From positions 503,501 to 567,500 of the forward strand of contig CP114497.1 of NCBI GenBank assembly GCA_027186245.1: DNA of 64,000 nt, written 5' to 3'. The notes below the pieces were generated by a model that saw only the letters and a list, made by a program, of their open reading frames with translations, was not told the DNA's origin and ran no database searches. The translations under genes and the position numbers were made by a program. Source of the stretch: Coriaria nepalensis. Its lineage: Eukaryota; Streptophyta; Magnoliopsida; Cucurbitales; Coriariaceae. Below, one piece after another: positions 1-12,206 of this stretch. Numbering within the stretch: the stretch's first letter is position 1; every line of letters starts with the position of its first letter.

Positions 1-2033
1 AGCTGGAGACCAAGGCTTTGTTGATTGGACATGAAATGTCCAGCTGGGTACCGGTTTGCTGAAACAGCTTGCCAATTAGGAATTGATCTCCATGTACTTC
101 GCTTACTCAATTTAAATCCCTGAAGAACAAACATTTCAAAACCAAACAAATCAACAATGGTCATTAGAAGGAATAGGTTGATGATTTAAACTTCAATATA
201 AGATATAGCTGAAAACTATAAGATATAAGTCCTTAAGTATGCCATAATGAGTAGCACCTTGACCAATCTGATGAACAATAGTGTTAACTAAGTGACTGCA
301 TATAAATTATACCCAATAGTTTGGGCAGCTATTAAGCCATGATCTGAGAATTTGTAATCATACCTTGTTTGCTGAAGGAGAAGTGGGAATTTCAATGCTG
401 AGAGAGCAACTTTTGGGAAAATCTCCCTTTTCAATATCCCTAATGGCAGCATTTATCAAAGGCAGACAAACAGAAACTGCGTCTTGGAAATCACTCTCCC
501 TACTTTCATCCTTCTTCCTAAAGCAGGTTACATAACAGCAGAGACTTAGTAACTGATAGTAACACAAGTAAGCAAAAATTAAAACATTAGGAGGCACTAG
601 GATCATTACTAACCAGTTCAGTGATATTGACAATGATGGTACACCATAAATTAATGCTTCTCTAGCTCCAGCAACAGCACCTGAGTAAAACCTGAAGGAT
701 TTATATCAAAAGAAAACAAATTTCATTGTTGGAACCAGAGTAGAGCAAGTCGTAAAAAGCAGGGGCGGATTTACCATGGGGGCCGTGGTAAATTTTAAAA
801 CTTTTATAGTCAAAAAATCATTTAAAAACTTTTAGGGGTAAATTTTGAATTTAAATTTTGAAGGGTAAAATTTATAGTTTTAACATTCTTGCCCCCATTA
901 TCTGTAATTCTCAATTCCAACTTCTCTTCACTATTTCAGACTTCGGTAATCAATTCTTCTACTACAAGCTTTCTAAAATTGAAGTTTCTACCCCATTAAA
1001 TTAAATTGAAAGGATAACATACTGATACAAGCATACATCAAATCAGAACCTTTTGCTGACAAATAACTTACATGTGATGCCCACAGCTTGATCCCCGATT
1101 AATTCCACTAATTACCTGAAAAACATTTCATAATTACATAATGCTCACGACTAATAGATATACAAATCCCACCAACCGAAACATATATAGATATTAACCA
1201 GTACAGGCTTTGACCAAGAAAAAAGCGCCCCAGACAAAGCTAATGAAACACAGTCCACAGGGGTCCCTGAATATAAAAACAAAATAATAATAATAATTCA
1301 TTAGAAAAAATCATCAGCCACATCATTACTCCATATTGGAAATGTTACAATCTGAAAAAACTCGAATTCATCATATAATCAGATAGAAACAACTAACCAG
1401 AGACTTCATAGGCAGTGGCACCATTAATATTAGTTGAGCTTACAGCAATGGTTTCTTGGAGAGTCATAGAATGACCAGAACCTGATTTGTCTCTACAACA
1501 AGAACCATAGAACTATAATACCAGCTCTGGAAATGAACAACATTTTTCCATGTTTCAAAATTAAATGAGACACACATCAAGATTAGGGGGTAAAAAACTG
1601 ATTAGAAGCACGTATCCAGAATAAGAAAATTAAGATAGGACCACTAAAATTGAGGACAACCGACATTACCAAATGGAACAGGAGAAAAGAAAAAAAAAAA
1701 AGGAGTTTTTTTTTAATTTTTACGGAAAACTCACGATTGCGGAGCGCAGACATGGACGTTGTATAATCCTTCGCGAACCAGAGCTTCGACTAGGTAAGTA
1801 AGCCCTGGGGAGTCCATTCCGTCGCCATTAGTGACCAAAACAATAGGTTTAGAACTGTAAATGGCGTCTACAGTGGTAAAATGAGGAGCAGAAGTGGTGG
1901 AAGGAGAGTGGTCAGCGGCGGACTGTTCTTCAGCAGCAGGAGCAGCCCCTTTCCGGCTGAGAAGAGCTCCTTGGAGATTGGCGACCAATCCCGGCGGCAA
2001 TAAGTTGGCGTTGTTGGCGGAAGAAGAAGTCAT
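1..2033 (-). CDS. SurE-like 5'/3'-nucleotidase (3' end outside window)
   Basis: SurE family enzymes are metal-dependent phosphatases acting on nucleoside monophosphates. Seven exons are visible on the minus strand: 2033-1735, 1492-1398, 1266-1199, 1115-1072, 691-614, 517-364 and 119-1, all in phase. Seen: the N-terminal metal-site motif VLVTNGDGMDSPGL, then SGSGHSMTLQETIAVSS, GTPVDCVSLALSGALF, VISGINRGSSCGHHM, YSGAVAGAREALIYG and, in the last exon, NWQAVSANRYPAGHF. These follow the SurE fold in order. The metal-site motif reads N-G-D-G where bacterial SurE has N-D-D-G; from memory I think plant homologues share this, but that needs an alignment. The start at 2033 gives a plant-like N-terminus. 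Only the C-terminus is missing, off the window's left edge. Very likely intact. Confidence 0.9.
692..1071. other. SurE intron 4 with an atypical GC-richer patch
   Basis: This intron holds a GC-richer patch near 760-790 (GGGGCGGATTTACC followed by a run of G) and then a low-complexity stretch of G-rich and AT-rich blocks to about 895. Such GGGGCGGA patches are often edges of degenerate plant transposons, but no terminal inverted repeats or target-site duplication were identified. It could equally be an old insertion or chance. Confidence 0.25.
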
Positions 2034-2133
2034 ATAGACAGAGATGCGGAAGAACAGAGCGAGTGATGATTTCTTTGGAGGTGGTGGAGAAATTTGGGGA
2101 AGGTTCAGGTAGAAGAATCAGAAATCATAACCC

Positions 2134-2169
<36 letters not shown>

Positions 2170-3353
2170 TGAAAAAGAGGGGAAGAGTAATAAAACGGTG
2201 AGGCTGAAAGTGAAAAGGATGGAGTGGCGAGAGGGAATGGAAAGGAGGAAAGCTCGTAGACTGGTTCAAACGGCGTTACTCATTCTTCTTTACAGATATA
2301 GCGGAGAGAGAGAGAGACCAGAGACCAGAGACCAGGGAGTTAACAACGTAATCAAATCACGCCGGCTTCTGAGATGTGTTTGTCTTAACTGTTAAGGTGG
2401 AAAAAAAATGGTATTATGATCCGTTTACACTCTTACGTGGCCACTTACTATTTGTTTAAAAAGATGTACGTCATTGCCGGCCCTACCTTTTTAACCTTAT
2501 AATTATGGTATTAATAGTTTTTGGAAAAGTCAATAGCAGTTGGGTCTTTCTGATTCCTCATGTTCAATTTGGTTCATAGGCCGAATCACATCAACTCGAC
2601 GTGGCCGTATTGCGCCATTATAAGGTAAGGTTACATTTCCTCTACAAGTTAATTGAAAATTAAGTAAGACGCCGTGGAGTAGCAGCCGGTGAGCCGATTC
2701 ACTTCAACCGTTTATTATATTAATAAATTTTAAATTATAAATTATTTTAAATATAATTACCGCATAAACATAATTTTGAGAAATTCTCGTAATTGAATCA
2801 AGGTAACATGATAAGTTGGAGGGAGATCAATTATGTGGGACAATGTATTTGATGCATGATTTAAGTTTTTTTTTTTAAATCCAAAACAGTGGTACCAAAA
2901 AGTAAATGGCTGTCACGTTATGGAATTGGGCATTACGATTTAGCATGAAAATGTAATCAATTCGCCTTTCCTCTTTGGAATCTCTATTTATAAGTACAAT
3001 TAATCATTTGCTCCCCCTCTTTGACCCTCCCTTTCTTTACACTGGATTTCGCCATGATTGATCGATCACGTGGGCCTTAGGAAGAATTGGGTCAGAGCCC
3101 ATGGGTATGGAACATGAACGGAACATCACAAACGTACTCGTCCGGCCCAACTTCCTTGGCCCGTTTCATTGTAAACAAGGAAGCGGGTAATATTTTAAGG
3201 GATTTAAGATTTAGAACGGTTTTCTGCATGTTCCGGTTTGAAGTTTAGCGCGAAATTGTAGCAGTTTGTTCCCACGTCGAGTGATTCTGAAATATTGAGC
3301 GGATAGAGCTTTCGATTTCCAGATGGTTAATGTTGTAGAGCGCAGGCGATTCG
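2034..3353. promoter_or_regulatory. Divergent intergenic region between SurE gene and RRM pseudogene
   Basis: The spacer separates two head-to-head genes and therefore holds both promoters. It contains a G-box core CACGTG at about 3067-3072 and a TGGGCC site II-type element just after it, as well as other GGCCC motifs around 3070-3165. The SurE leader carries the AG repeat at 2135-2168. No protein-coding exon was recognised here; an open frame at 2063-2395 consists mostly of the repeat and has no family resemblance. Confidence 0.5.
2135..2168. repeat. (AG)n microsatellite in SurE 5' leader
   Basis: About 17 uninterrupted AG dinucleotides, roughly 100 bases upstream of the SurE start codon. 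Read on the SurE strand this is a (CT)n tract, common in plant 5'UTRs. Confidence 0.95.
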
Positions 3354-4971
<1,618 letters not shown>

Positions 4972-5130
4972 AACACAACATACACATCAAGAATTCTCAG
5001 AACAACCATCTTATTTTTGGAACACAAAACAAATCAATGTGTTTTGGTTGCGGTTCGGATACAAATGAGTTACCATTTGATGAATAAAACCTTCTTAGTC
5101 TCCTCTGTACGAATGGAACTAGTTAAATAT

Positions 5131-7364
5131 TTAGCTGATCTGGGCTTTGGCCAAGCTCCAAGCACTCAAGTTGGTGATGGTCACGTCTTGAGTCCCATTG
5201 TTGAATGCATACAACCGAACACTCCCTCCAACCGCCTTTGTTGGATACACTCTTGCAGTTATGACCGCTCTTCCTTTCCCGGCAAAGCTCTCTACGATCG
5301 AATGATCTATCTGTTAATCCAGAGAATAAATTTGATTAATTATTATTTTAAAACAATTATAAACTAATAGTCCGTTGCTACTTACCAAACTTCTGAGAGA
5401 CAGCTTCTCATGAACGGGATCTATGTCAAGGAATGCTCCATATGTCGTCTTGTCGTTACTTTCCTTCAGAGACGACCTGTCGTCCCCCCAAAAAGAGAAA
5501 AAGGTTTTTTATTTATTTTCTGTTTCATTAATATAATCATAACAATAATAAATATATATAAAAATAAAGAAAAAAGCTTGGACGTGCGTGCCTGCTTTGG
5601 TCACTGCAAAAGAGCACCACATGTTGACTCTGACTTTTGAATATTCTAAAGAAAACCGCCGTATACTCTATCATCCCTTCCGAAGCTAAAACTAGAAGCC
5701 CAAATGGGCCCACCCCGCCATTATCTCCCGCGCTCATTTTGTTGCATATCAACTGTGGGTCCCTCCAACTCGGATCCAGCTCCTCCGCATTTTTCAACCC
5801 ACTCGCCTCAAACGAAACCTCCACGTCAGCCTGTGCGGCTTCGACACCGCTAATTTCCACCACCGAACCTCCCTTCACCACCTTGTTCACCAATTCAACT
5901 TTCCCACGTCGGAGTTTCTGTATTTCTACTATCGGCCATTGGACCAATTGCTTCCCGTTCTTATCCAGCCAAACAGTCCTCGGAATTGTCTTCACGGTTT
6001 AGCATAAATCAATATCCAAACAGAATATTTAAGAAACAATAATATAAGAAATAATAATGATCACTTACATGAATTCCAGACCAACCCTTCTTGATATCAT
6101 CGTCAACGCTGGAAGATTCGTTGACCCAACCCAACAGTATTCTCCTCTTCTTCGACACGTCGAAAAATGTCTTCGACGCGTAGTATTTCCCGTAGTCGTA
6201 TCTTAATCCGGTATATCCCTCGACCTGTCCCTTATCCGGGATATACTTATCCTGGGTAAGGTTATATATCCCTATAGTGTAATGATCGTGCTTAGTGTCG
6301 TCTAAGCTCACTTTAAGCACGTGCTTCACGAGGGGCCCTGTTACTGACGTGTCTACTCCGATTTGAGATTGGATTAAAACCGGGTAGAAATCAGGACACT
6401 CCCACATTCCGGTGTTTGGAGCTGAGTGTAGTGGGTGTTTGGCTTGAACCCAGTGAGTGAAATCCCTGCTCCGGAATAGGATAGCTAATCCCCTACGGTC
6501 TCTTTTACTTCCGACAATCACTCTCCATCTTTTGTCTGGGCCGAGCCAAGCGGTGGTCGGGTCTCTAAACGAGCTGGAGTTGATGCGGTTGATGGAGTTT
6601 GGGGCCATGAGTGGGTTTGAGGGTGACTTGATCCATTCTGTGAGAAACGGGTCGGATAGGTTTTTGGGCCAGGCCAGGTTTTGTACTTGTTGGTTTCGCG
6701 GGTTAATTCCGGTGTAGAGGATGGCGGGTTTGTTGCCAGGGAGGATGGTGGCGGAACCGGACCAGCAGCCGTTGATATCGGACTGCTGTGATGGGTAGAT
6801 GGCTGGATCGTGTGGGATCCAGTTAACTAGATCCGTTGATGTGGAATGGGCCCACACTATGTTGCCCCAGACGGCTCCCTTTGGATTGTATTGATAGAAT
6901 AGATGGTAGAGTCCTTTGTAAACCATAGGTCCTATAAAAATAAATAAATAAACTAATGAAAAAATTAAATTAAATTAAATTAATTAAAAAAATAATAAAT
7001 ATAATTATTTTACCATTAGGATCTGCAGATCGGAGCAATATTTGTGCATTCCATTATTTGTAAAAAAAAGAAAAAGAAAAAGGAAATTAGTATCTGAATA
7101 TTTAATCTCACATGAAAAAACAAAAAACAAAAAGAAAGAAGAAGTACCATTAATCCAGTTTTTGGGAGGTTGAAAATGGTAGGAAGTTCTGTAAGGTTGA
7201 GAGAGAGGAAGAGGAGGAGAAGTAGAAGTTTGAGCAAGGTTCCTGTAAACATGGTGAGAGGCATGGAGGTGAGGAAGAAAGCCAGAATGGGCAAGAAAGA
7301 TGATGAAGAGGGAAAGAAGAAAACGAGATGGCGAGAGGATGGTGGTGATCATCATGGCAGCCAT
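5131..7364 (-). CDS. CWINV: Cell-wall (acid) invertase, GH32 beta-fructofuranosidase
   Basis: Splits apoplastic sucrose into glucose and fructose. Six exons: 7364-7148, 7022-7014, 6931-6069, 5989-5592, 5476-5386 and 5310-5131, giving 585 aa, normal for the family. A hydrophobic signal peptide precedes the NDPNG motif (nucleophile Asp73), whose D-P-N is encoded by the 9-base exon 2 typical of plant invertases. FRDP lies at about 198 and the acid/base motif WECPDF at about 252; Pro rather than Val after the Cys points to the cell-wall class. The C-terminal beta-sandwich includes [20 protein letters not shown] and ends at AKAQIS. The start at 7364 is chosen because a TATA-like box lies about 50 bases upstream, so an upstream ATG at 7427 would fall outside the transcript. 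Intron 4 requires a GC donor (5591-5590). Confidence 0.95.
7014..7022 (-). other. 9-base mini-exon 2 of the invertase gene
   Basis: The nine bases ATCCTAATG are flanked by AG (7024-7023) and GT (7013-7012). Joined to exon 1 (ending AATG) and exon 3 (starting GACC) they give Asn-Asp-Pro-Asn-Gly. This is the conserved mini-exon known from plant acid invertase genes and one of the smallest plant exons. Confidence 0.95.
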
Positions 7365-7411
7365 GGATGACTTCTTAGTATAAGGTATAAGATGGAAAAA
7401 AAGAACAAGCG

Positions 7412-7421
7412 TGTATATATA
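7412..7421 (-). promoter_or_regulatory. TATA-like box of the invertase gene
   Basis: The minus strand reads TTATATATAC about 50 bases upstream of the chosen ATG at 7364, leaving a very short leader. It supports the downstream methionine as start. Confidence 0.5.
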
Positions 7422-7439
7422 AGACAAAAAGAGGAGTAA

Positions 7440-8215
7440 AAGCTGTAAAGCCTTGCTGGCTTTTTTATAATTACTTATTGGGAAGTTTATTCTTCAGACC
7501 ACTAACAAAAAAATTTCAGGACCAATCCGATAATCCAATCAGTCAACTAAACAGTTGATGTTATGTCGACGGAATTTTCATCTTATTTTTAAATTATTTT
7601 TAAATTATTTTTAAATTATTTTTAAATTATTTTTAAATTATTTTTAAATTATGATAAAAATTTATTATTAATTTATTCAAATTCTTTATGATTGCGATAT
7701 ACTTAAGTTTTTCACTTTTATTCTTAAAAATAAATTAAATAAATAAATAAATAAAAAGTCTAGTCGTATGGTCCCACCAATCTCATAGGTAAACCCAATT
7801 AAAAGTCTTAGCTGACTAAGTTTATTTTACGTCCCACCAATCTCTTTAATTCTTAGTTAGCAAAGTTTATGGGAAATCTATGTTGAGATCAAACACGTTT
7901 CGGGTTTTGACATTTCTCATAAATAAAAGACGACGTATATATCTTTCAGTTTGGTTATTTAGGAATTCTTATATTTTTTTAAGCATGTTAAAAGGGATGA
8001 TGTACGAAAATTTAATTTTCAAAATTCTATGATAACGAAGGGTGGAAAGCTTATTTTCTTTCGAGCTCATTTTTATCAAACATGTCATCACTTCAATTTA
8101 TTTATATTTAATTTCGAATTCGCGTATCCGAAAATAGTGTTAGTTCGAGTAGAAAAACTTATGATGAATTTCTTTTAGAATAATAATGAGGATCGTAAGA
8201 AATGTCATTAGATAA
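7440..8215. other. AT-rich spacer upstream of the invertase gene
   Basis: Contains the 11-base tandem repeat at 7583-7651 and AT-rich low-complexity sequence. The words 'gtcccaccaatctc' occur twice (about 7770 and 7832), a short direct duplication. No coding exon was recognised. Confidence 0.5.
7583..7651. repeat. 11-base tandem repeat (TTATTTTTAAA)n
   Basis: About six near-identical copies of the unit in head-to-tail order. Period and composition are AT-rich minisatellite-like, about 220 bases upstream of the invertase ATG. Confidence 0.85.
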
Positions 8216-8219
8216 TTTT

Positions 8220-9425
8220 GAATAAAATTTTTAAGGATTTGGATGCTAGTGAGTTGGGTTTACGTCGTCTTAGAGAACATGCAAAAAGCTTTTACATTAA
8301 GAAAGTTTTGGTTCTTATTACATAAGAAGGAAGTTTCTTTAGTACAATTATAAAAAGGCTCAGTATACTCGGAGTTTGCTTATCTATAGGTATATGACGG
8401 CTAAATATGCCTTCACGGAATGAAAAGTCATCTTGTCTTTCCTTTCTTATTGTAGATGGTATGTTGGTAACAGGGGTTTGACCTCCATTTGGCACGACGA
8501 CTAAGGCATTGGGATTTTGGCGGATACAGTGGAAGGGGATTCTCTTACTTTAATTTTTATGGGACATTTCGTCCTCCAAATCGGCGAAAACATGCCATTT
8601 GGCGTTCCTCCACCCATGACAACCTTATAAGCAGATTTAATTGAAAAATCGTATGATCTATTAGACACTCAAATCAAAAAGTCATCTTGCGCCGTAAGAA
8701 CCGGAATATTATTTTCAATAAAGTCCACCATCTCATCCTCCAAGAATATATTATACCAATCCATCGAAAGTCTTCCCTCTGTTTGCGCATGTTGTATGAA
8801 TATATAGTAGAAAGACATTAAACACTTATTTATATAGGTGATGTTGCCCGAGCTGCTTGAAGTTTTTTCCATGTTACTTGTCAGTTGACTTGTGTTCAAC
8901 AACCGGTAACACATAGGTTGCAGCTTTGGTGACGAATTTTCCCTTACAGTCAATTTCATGTTCTTATGTGCATGATTCCGGTGTTGATTATGTGAGAGGT
9001 TTGGCTTAGTCGTAATGATTTCATCCATAATAGAATAAAAATAACAAGTTAGGTGGTTATTCGCAAGGTTAAGTTTTGATTAAAGTCTTTGAATCTTGTC
9101 ATTATAGGCGGTTAGGTCAATTCCCAAATAGAATCAATAATTATGGGAGAGTTAGGTTGTATTGCTAGAGCCAGAATGAAGAGACATTTAATTACATATA
9201 TGTGGTCTCCTCTTTTGCATAGTTGGTTTAAGCTCAATGTGGACGGGTTATTGAAGACATCTTTGAATACTTCTCTTGTAGCAGGGTTATTCGTAATTCT
9301 TTCGTTAGGTGGTTAAAGTTTCCATTACTCCTCTTTACTACTCGAATTACTTTTAGGCCGAAGTTCTTGATCTTCATTATGGTATTCAACTGCTAGTAAG
9401 ATATAATTGTATTCTCTTTAAGATA
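8220..9425 (+). mobile_element. Degenerate LINE (non-LTR retrotransposon) 3' fragment
   Basis: Conceptual translation across several frames gives pieces of the C-terminal half of a plant LINE polyprotein. Near 8220-8300 there is a stretch resembling the region after the reverse transcriptase; near 8478-8500 a TSIWHDD segment typical of the zinc-binding reverse-transcriptase domain (zf-RVT); near 9194-9252 a WSPLLHSWFKLNVDG segment typical of the start of the LINE RNase H domain; and near 9353-9390 AEVLDLHYGIQL. Stops and frameshifts separate them, so it is dead. An A-rich stretch follows near 9426. The 5' part (endonuclease and RT core) is absent, as expected for 5'-truncated insertion or decay. 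Confidence 0.7.
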
Positions 9426-9598
9426 AAAAAAAGTTACTCGAATTCAATAATTCATATCATTAGTAATGATTTCCCAAATTAAAAAATTTTGACATCAATT
9501 AAATTTTGAATATTATATTTTTATATTCAAATTAAGTTTAAATATATATACAAAGAGAATAATAATATGACTGGGTAGATATTTTGACTAACGTGAGT

Positions 9599-9599
<1 letters not shown>

Positions 9600-9635
<36 letters not shown>
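9600..9635. repeat. Poly(A) tract, 36 bases
   Basis: Uninterrupted A36. It lies about 170 bases beyond the last recognisable LINE segment and could be a retrotransposon tail or an independent mononucleotide repeat. Assembly length of such runs is unreliable. Confidence 0.9.
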
Positions 9636-9636
<1 letters not shown>

Positions 9637-9929
9637 GATGTATATGTTATGTTGCTTAAATCCCGTAACTAAAATTTATACAATGCATGTTGACTCTTGA
9701 TCGAAAATCTTATATATTTCATCATTACACTTTTCCATATTTTTTTTAAATTCAGAAATTATGGATCACAATTAAATAATCTTGTCTCAACACAAAAATA
9801 AAAAAGTTGTGTTAAAGACTATTACGTGTCAAAACATTGATTTTGTCGGCCCATATATGTATGGGCCAATCCATGGAGTCGCAATCTACAGCCATGCAAA
9901 TCAGGCGGGCTTAGCCCAAATAATTAATT

Positions 9930-10215
9930 TCCTTGGTTTATATAAGCGAACATGATTGGTTGAGCGGCTCACCAGGACACGTGTCGAGAGGATTTTCGCC
10001 GCCCATTCTGACTCTTTCCTTCTCTAAGGTCATTATCTACAACCGATACCGAATATCCAAACCTAATAACAACACGACGCGTGTCACACGGGTAAACTTG
10101 AGATTGACTAGTCGTTTTCACGTGTGTTCGCACATGCCGTACGTGTCCCTGTGTTTGTAATATGCATGCTCCTTGTCCACATCACGTGTGTATATATATG
10201 CTCTCTATAAATTCT
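9930..10215 (+). promoter_or_regulatory. Orphan promoter-like cluster of ACGTG/G-box elements
   Basis: The perfect palindrome GACACGTGTC (9976-9985), CACGTG at 10119-10124, an ACGTGTC near 10141 and CACGTG at 10183-10188 lie in about 210 bases, followed at 10190-10198 by a TATA run. Another TATA-like word (TTATATAAG) is at about 9938. ACGTG cores are bound by bZIP (ABF/ABI5 type) and bHLH factors. No recognisable coding exon follows for 2 kb, so the transcript, if any, is unknown. Confidence 0.4.
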
Positions 10216-10923
10216 ATACCCATCATTTTCTATAATCATTTCAATTTTCCTTTTTTTTTTTTTTTTTCTTAGCAATTTCATTTCCTATTTTGAAATGAAG
10301 ACATATATTTTTTAAGATAAGAATAATTTAAAATTATAAAAATTATTATTATCTTATAATTTTCCAAACTAAATAAGGGTATGAAATAATTTTTATTTTA
10401 TTTTAATATATTTAAAGAATTAAACTAAACATGTACATATGAAATTAATAATTTGATGGGAAGATATAAAAAAAAAAAAAAAAAAACTTAAGTAAAAATG
10501 AATGAGTAAATAAATACATATTTTCAAAATTTTATAATTAAAAAATAAAATAAAAAATAAAAAATAAAAGAAAAAAGAAAAAGAAAACATATACCGTCTT
10601 TGACAGTGATGATTAAGCCCTGATTATAAATAGAGGCAGGCACTTGATTTAACAATTTAGTGTGGGACCGGACATATATTTAGTCAATCATTCAAAGTGG
10701 GACCCATCATGCTTTTTGGTGTGCTGCTCGTGAACTCTAGCTATCTACTACCTTCATTTCATGCACAGTAACAAAACATGAAAAACTATCCTCATTAGTT
10801 CTTAATTATTATTACACGCCTTAATAATGCATTACAATATTATATTATATTATATTATTTTATTTTATTTTTAAAAATATTATTTAAATGGCATGGATGA
10901 ACCAACTGGCTGGAGAGCATGAT

Positions 10924-10955
<32 letters not shown>

Positions 10956-12206
10956 GATTTTTTTTAAAAAACTATAATAAAATCATGTTGAAGAAGAATA
11001 AAACAAGAAAATGACAAAAACACATATTCTTTGTTTATTTCCCAATTGCTCTTAAAAAAGTTAAACAATCTTGTTTAATTAATCTAAACATACATCTTTT
11101 AAGTTTCTTAACTGCACGATATGTAAAAGGAACAGTCTTTTTACTAATGAATGATATTTACATGATGAAGAAGAAAAGAAGAAAGCGTTATAAGTTTATC
11201 TGTTTCTGAGATGGAGATGGAGATGGAGATGGAGATGCAGAAAGAAGAAGGGTGGGCGAAAGATGCAGGGAATGATTAAACAAAAGGTTTTTAGCAAAAC
11301 AGCGTTATAGTTAAAGCTGCCTTTAAAGCTAGCTAGTAGAGAAATGATATGATAAAAAATGAAAACTTTTGATTTTTTTTGATTTTTTTTATTTTTTTTA
11401 ATGGATCTAAGGTTGGGAAGGAGAAAACAGTAGAAAAGACAGAAAGTGCAACGTCAGAGTTAGCCGTAGGGTTGCCTCTTTGCCTTCTTGTGGCCTCTCT
11501 ATCTCTTTCTCTCTCTTTCTCCTCCGCTGCTTATCATCTTTTCGACTGTGGTTTCTCTTTTCTTTCCATCTGGATTGTCATTCACAGAGCTTAAAGAGCT
11601 CGCTAGGTATTCATCACTTTTCTCTCTCTCTCTCTCTCTCTCATCAAGTTTTTTGGAAGCAAAGCATGTAATAGTAAGAGTAGGGTTTTTTTTTCTCTCT
11701 CTCTTTTTTTTTTTTTTTTTGCTTTTATTTATATTTGTGTGGCTACTATTGTTGGAGGGTTGCTTTCTTCTAGGTATTATCAACAATTAGTAATAATAAT
11801 AATGATAATGATAATGTTATTTTTATTTTTATTATTTCCAACCACGATGAAGACGAGCAGCACCAAAAAGTTGCTTGCTTAGAGGATCTGGCTCACTTCT
11901 TACTTCTCACTTCTCTTTCTCCCTCCCTTGTTTCTTTCCAGAATTTTCTAAAAAAGAAAAAAAAAAAGCAAAACATAAACTGTCTTCTGGGTTGGTTCCA
12001 AATCCTTACAAGAAACCTTCCAAACATTTGTCTTCTGTTTTTTCTTTATAAATTCATATATATTTTTTGTTGTTGTCTTCATGTAATCAGTACATTTTTT
12101 TTTTTTGTTTTGTTTAATAAATTTTCTCCATACGAAACCAAGATCTAATAATTAGTCCCATAAAATTTCTATATCTAGAAAGATCAAAGAAAAGAGAAGA
12201 AGAAAG
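10216..12206. other. Spacer and long CT-rich leader upstream of the IDD gene
   Basis: Contains (ATTT)n at about 10927-10954, a GGAGAT hexamer repeat at 11208-11236, CT-rich tracts at 11503-11525 and 11623-11642, and poly(T) runs. The part from about 11400 looks like a transcribed pyrimidine-rich 5'UTR of the zinc-finger gene. Small open frames here lack family resemblance. Confidence 0.5.
11208..11236. repeat. Hexanucleotide repeat (GGAGAT)n
   Basis: Five near-perfect copies in the spacer upstream of the IDD gene. No open frame of note crosses it. Confidence 0.85.

Noticed and set aside
2063..2395. 110-codon plus-strand frame rich in Arg-Glu
   Set aside because: Translation of the (AG)n leader repeat, no family resemblance, antisense to the SurE leader.
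7016..7294. Alternative minus-strand frame running through the invertase first exon and intron
   Set aside because: Wrong frame relative to the signal peptide and NDPNG motif.
7583..7651. CRISPR-like regular repeat
   Set aside because: Contiguous 11-base tandem units without spacers in a plant genome; a minisatellite.
9600..9635. Poly(A) tract as proof of a recent retrotransposition of the preceding LINE
   Set aside because: It is 170 bases beyond the last readable element motif and no target-site duplication was seen.
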